A stretch of DNA of 64,000 nt from Mesocentrotus franciscanus (taxonomy: Eukaryota; Echinodermata; Echinoidea; Camarodonta; Strongylocentrotidae). The translations under genes and the position numbers were made by a program. Below, one piece after another: positions 62,955 to 64,000 of this stretch (its first letter is position 1; the number at the start of each line of letters is the position of its first letter). The notes beneath the pieces are model-generated. The model did no database searches and had not been told where the DNA came from. It saw nothing but the letters and a program-made list of their open reading frames with translations. The stretch covers positions 52,355,271-52,419,270 of the forward strand of contig CP137666.1 of the NCBI GenBank assembly GCA_037976565.1, in the 5' to 3' direction.

Positions 62955-63121
62955 GCAAATGTATGCAAGGTTTATTTTCCATGTATCGCTATATAATGAA
63001 CTGACAATGGACATTTCGTCTGTTGAGAGTCAGAAGGGTATTACTATTGAGTCATGTGCTGTTAGAAAGCGGTAACGCCCTTCTGGCTTTCAGAAGCCAA
63101 TCTCGCGATATATGACTCCTC
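62955..63121 (-). other. Predicted 3' UTR of the adhesion GPCR
   Basis: Downstream of the stop on the minus strand is an AATAAA signal (plus-strand TTTATT, 62971-62976) about 145 bp away. The interval includes a full copy of the dispersed hairpin family (63019-63094). It abuts the right end of duplication copy B at about 62930. Confidence 0.45.
63019..63094. repeat. Dispersed hairpin family, locus 9 (in GPCR 3' UTR)
   Basis: TCTGTTGAGAGTCAGAAGGG pairs with AACGCCCTTCTGGCTTTCAG. It lies 27 bp beyond the stop of the adhesion GPCR and before its AATAAA, so it should be transcribed as a stem-loop in the mature message. Confidence 0.75.
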
Positions 63122-63498
63122 TTAGATCCTATCATTATCATACATCCGACTCCCTAGATTTTTTTCCGTCGTCGAAGTCGGTACCGAATTCGGGTTGAAC
63201 TTGGAGATGGTGTTCAAGCCCTTCTTGGAGGGTTGGTTGTTGGGTTTCCACGTCGTGGTCGTACGCGTATTCATCGTCGATGAGAAACGAGACGTGGAGG
63301 AATCGAGAGAGACCCGCAGAGACTCGGGGAGGCAGCAGCTAAATTGGGCTCGCCATTGACGTCGAACTTGTGGTTGACGCACGCAGTAGAGCATGAAGAT
63401 GAAATAACCCTGAAGGGAGTTGAGCACGGTGAAGATTCCCTGGACGGCCACGCTGGTTGCTTGGATCAACGACAGGTATCCTACCGACCACGTTAGTC
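63122..63498 (-). CDS. Adhesion-type (family B2) GPCR, last coding exon
   Basis: On the minus strand, acceptor ttttgtacag is followed by an exon whose first two bases complete a glycine codon if the previous exon ends in G. The reading gives LTWSVGYLSLIQ (end of TM6), then FTVLNSLQGYFIFMLYCV (TM7), RQPQVRRQWRAQFSCC (juxtamembrane helix with a likely palmitoylated CC pair) and a Ser/Thr/Asn-rich tail ending MYDNDRI and TAA. GLTW before the last loop and the LQGxFIF motif in TM7 are hallmarks of adhesion GPCRs. The final DRI fits a class III PDZ-ligand pattern only weakly. Upstream exons lie at higher coordinates, outside the window or unrecognised; the subfamily cannot be told from this exon. 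Confidence 0.85.
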
Positions 63499-64000
63499 CT
63501 GTACAAAAGAATAGAAGAGTGGAGAAAATACGTCATAATTAAAAATAAATGAGAATCATCCAATATCTCGTAAGTTCAGTGGCTCAACGGTAGAACAAAT
63601 TACATTAACAATCAATAATCATTTCATCGGTCTATGCACTTAACTTATGGAAAAGTTTATCTAACTTTACATTAAAGGGTATTTCAAAAGTTCATTTTAA
63701 AAAGGACACCAGTTGAATTGAAGAGAAAGAAAGAACAAAAGTATCAATTGCAGCATATTCTCTTCTAAATCAAGACTTGTGCAAAGTATTAAAAATCAAG
63801 TGAAAAACTCTAGGAGAATTCTCTTCAAGTGTTGTGATAATGAAATATGGATAAATAATCATTTAAATCTATGTACATTTCATACAGAATAGAGAGGTCG
63901 TTGTGGACTTCTATTTTCAACGCATCTTTGTCCAGGATTGATTTCACCGGGTAAGTTAGAGTATTCCAAACGTTGTGTATGAAGCTATTTAATGAAGATG

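Noticed and set aside
63887..63950. Plus-strand exon between catttcatacag and gtaagttag.
   Set aside because: One frame is open for only 21 codons, the strand is opposite to the GPCR gene, and no partner exon or family match is seen.

Overview
The window looks like AT-rich nuclear DNA of a marine invertebrate deuterostome, most likely an echinoderm such as a sea urchin. The reasons are widely spaced short exons with GT-AG borders, recognisable animal families (sarcospan, adhesion GPCR, Ig-superfamily receptor), many (CT)n/(GA)n tracts, and a heavy load of miniature inverted-repeat transposons. The organism call is inference; no species-specific marker was found.

Layout. From 1 to about 13,400 there is no convincing gene, only simple repeats, small dispersed hairpins and a polypurine/polypyrimidine region (10.4-11.4 kb). 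The plus strand then carries the 3' half of a sarcospan-like gene: an 87-bp exon at 13,403-13,489 and, after an 18.7-kb intron, a terminal exon at 32,234-32,709 that appears to contain a one-base frameshift. The intron holds microsatellites, a 479-bp TA-flanked MITE, two degenerate long-unit tandem arrays (24.9-26.1 kb and 28.2-28.9 kb), a 176-bp near-perfect palindrome, a triple tandem hairpin and a cluster of hairpins. From 33.6 to 43.6 kb there is no recognisable gene, but there are several MITEs, two of them with TTA target duplications, and a second copy of the 479-bp family.

From 43.6 to 62.9 kb lies a direct segmental duplication. Copy A (about 43,589-52,922) and copy B (about 55,619-62,930) each carry one intronless, minus-strand Ig-superfamily gene. 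The copy B gene encodes a type I membrane receptor with a V-like Ig domain, a second cysteine-containing domain, a Ser/Thr-rich stalk, one membrane segment and a tyrosine-motif tail. The copy A gene has lost stalk, membrane segment and tail by an internal deletion and then duplicated its second domain in frame, so it probably encodes a soluble relative. Each copy carries different transposon insertions, and the other copy supplies the empty site; this defines two piggyBac-like MITEs by their TTAA duplications and several other insertions. The 2.7 kb between the copies holds a 15-bp minisatellite, an unrecognised acidic open frame and SINE-like pieces.

At the right edge the minus strand carries the last coding exon of an adhesion-type GPCR (63,122-63,498), with a copy of the dispersed hairpin family inside its predicted 3' UTR. 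Nothing shows that the three gene families work together. The most original signals are the membrane/soluble Ig receptor pair and the dispersed 60-75 bp hairpin family, found at nine loci.
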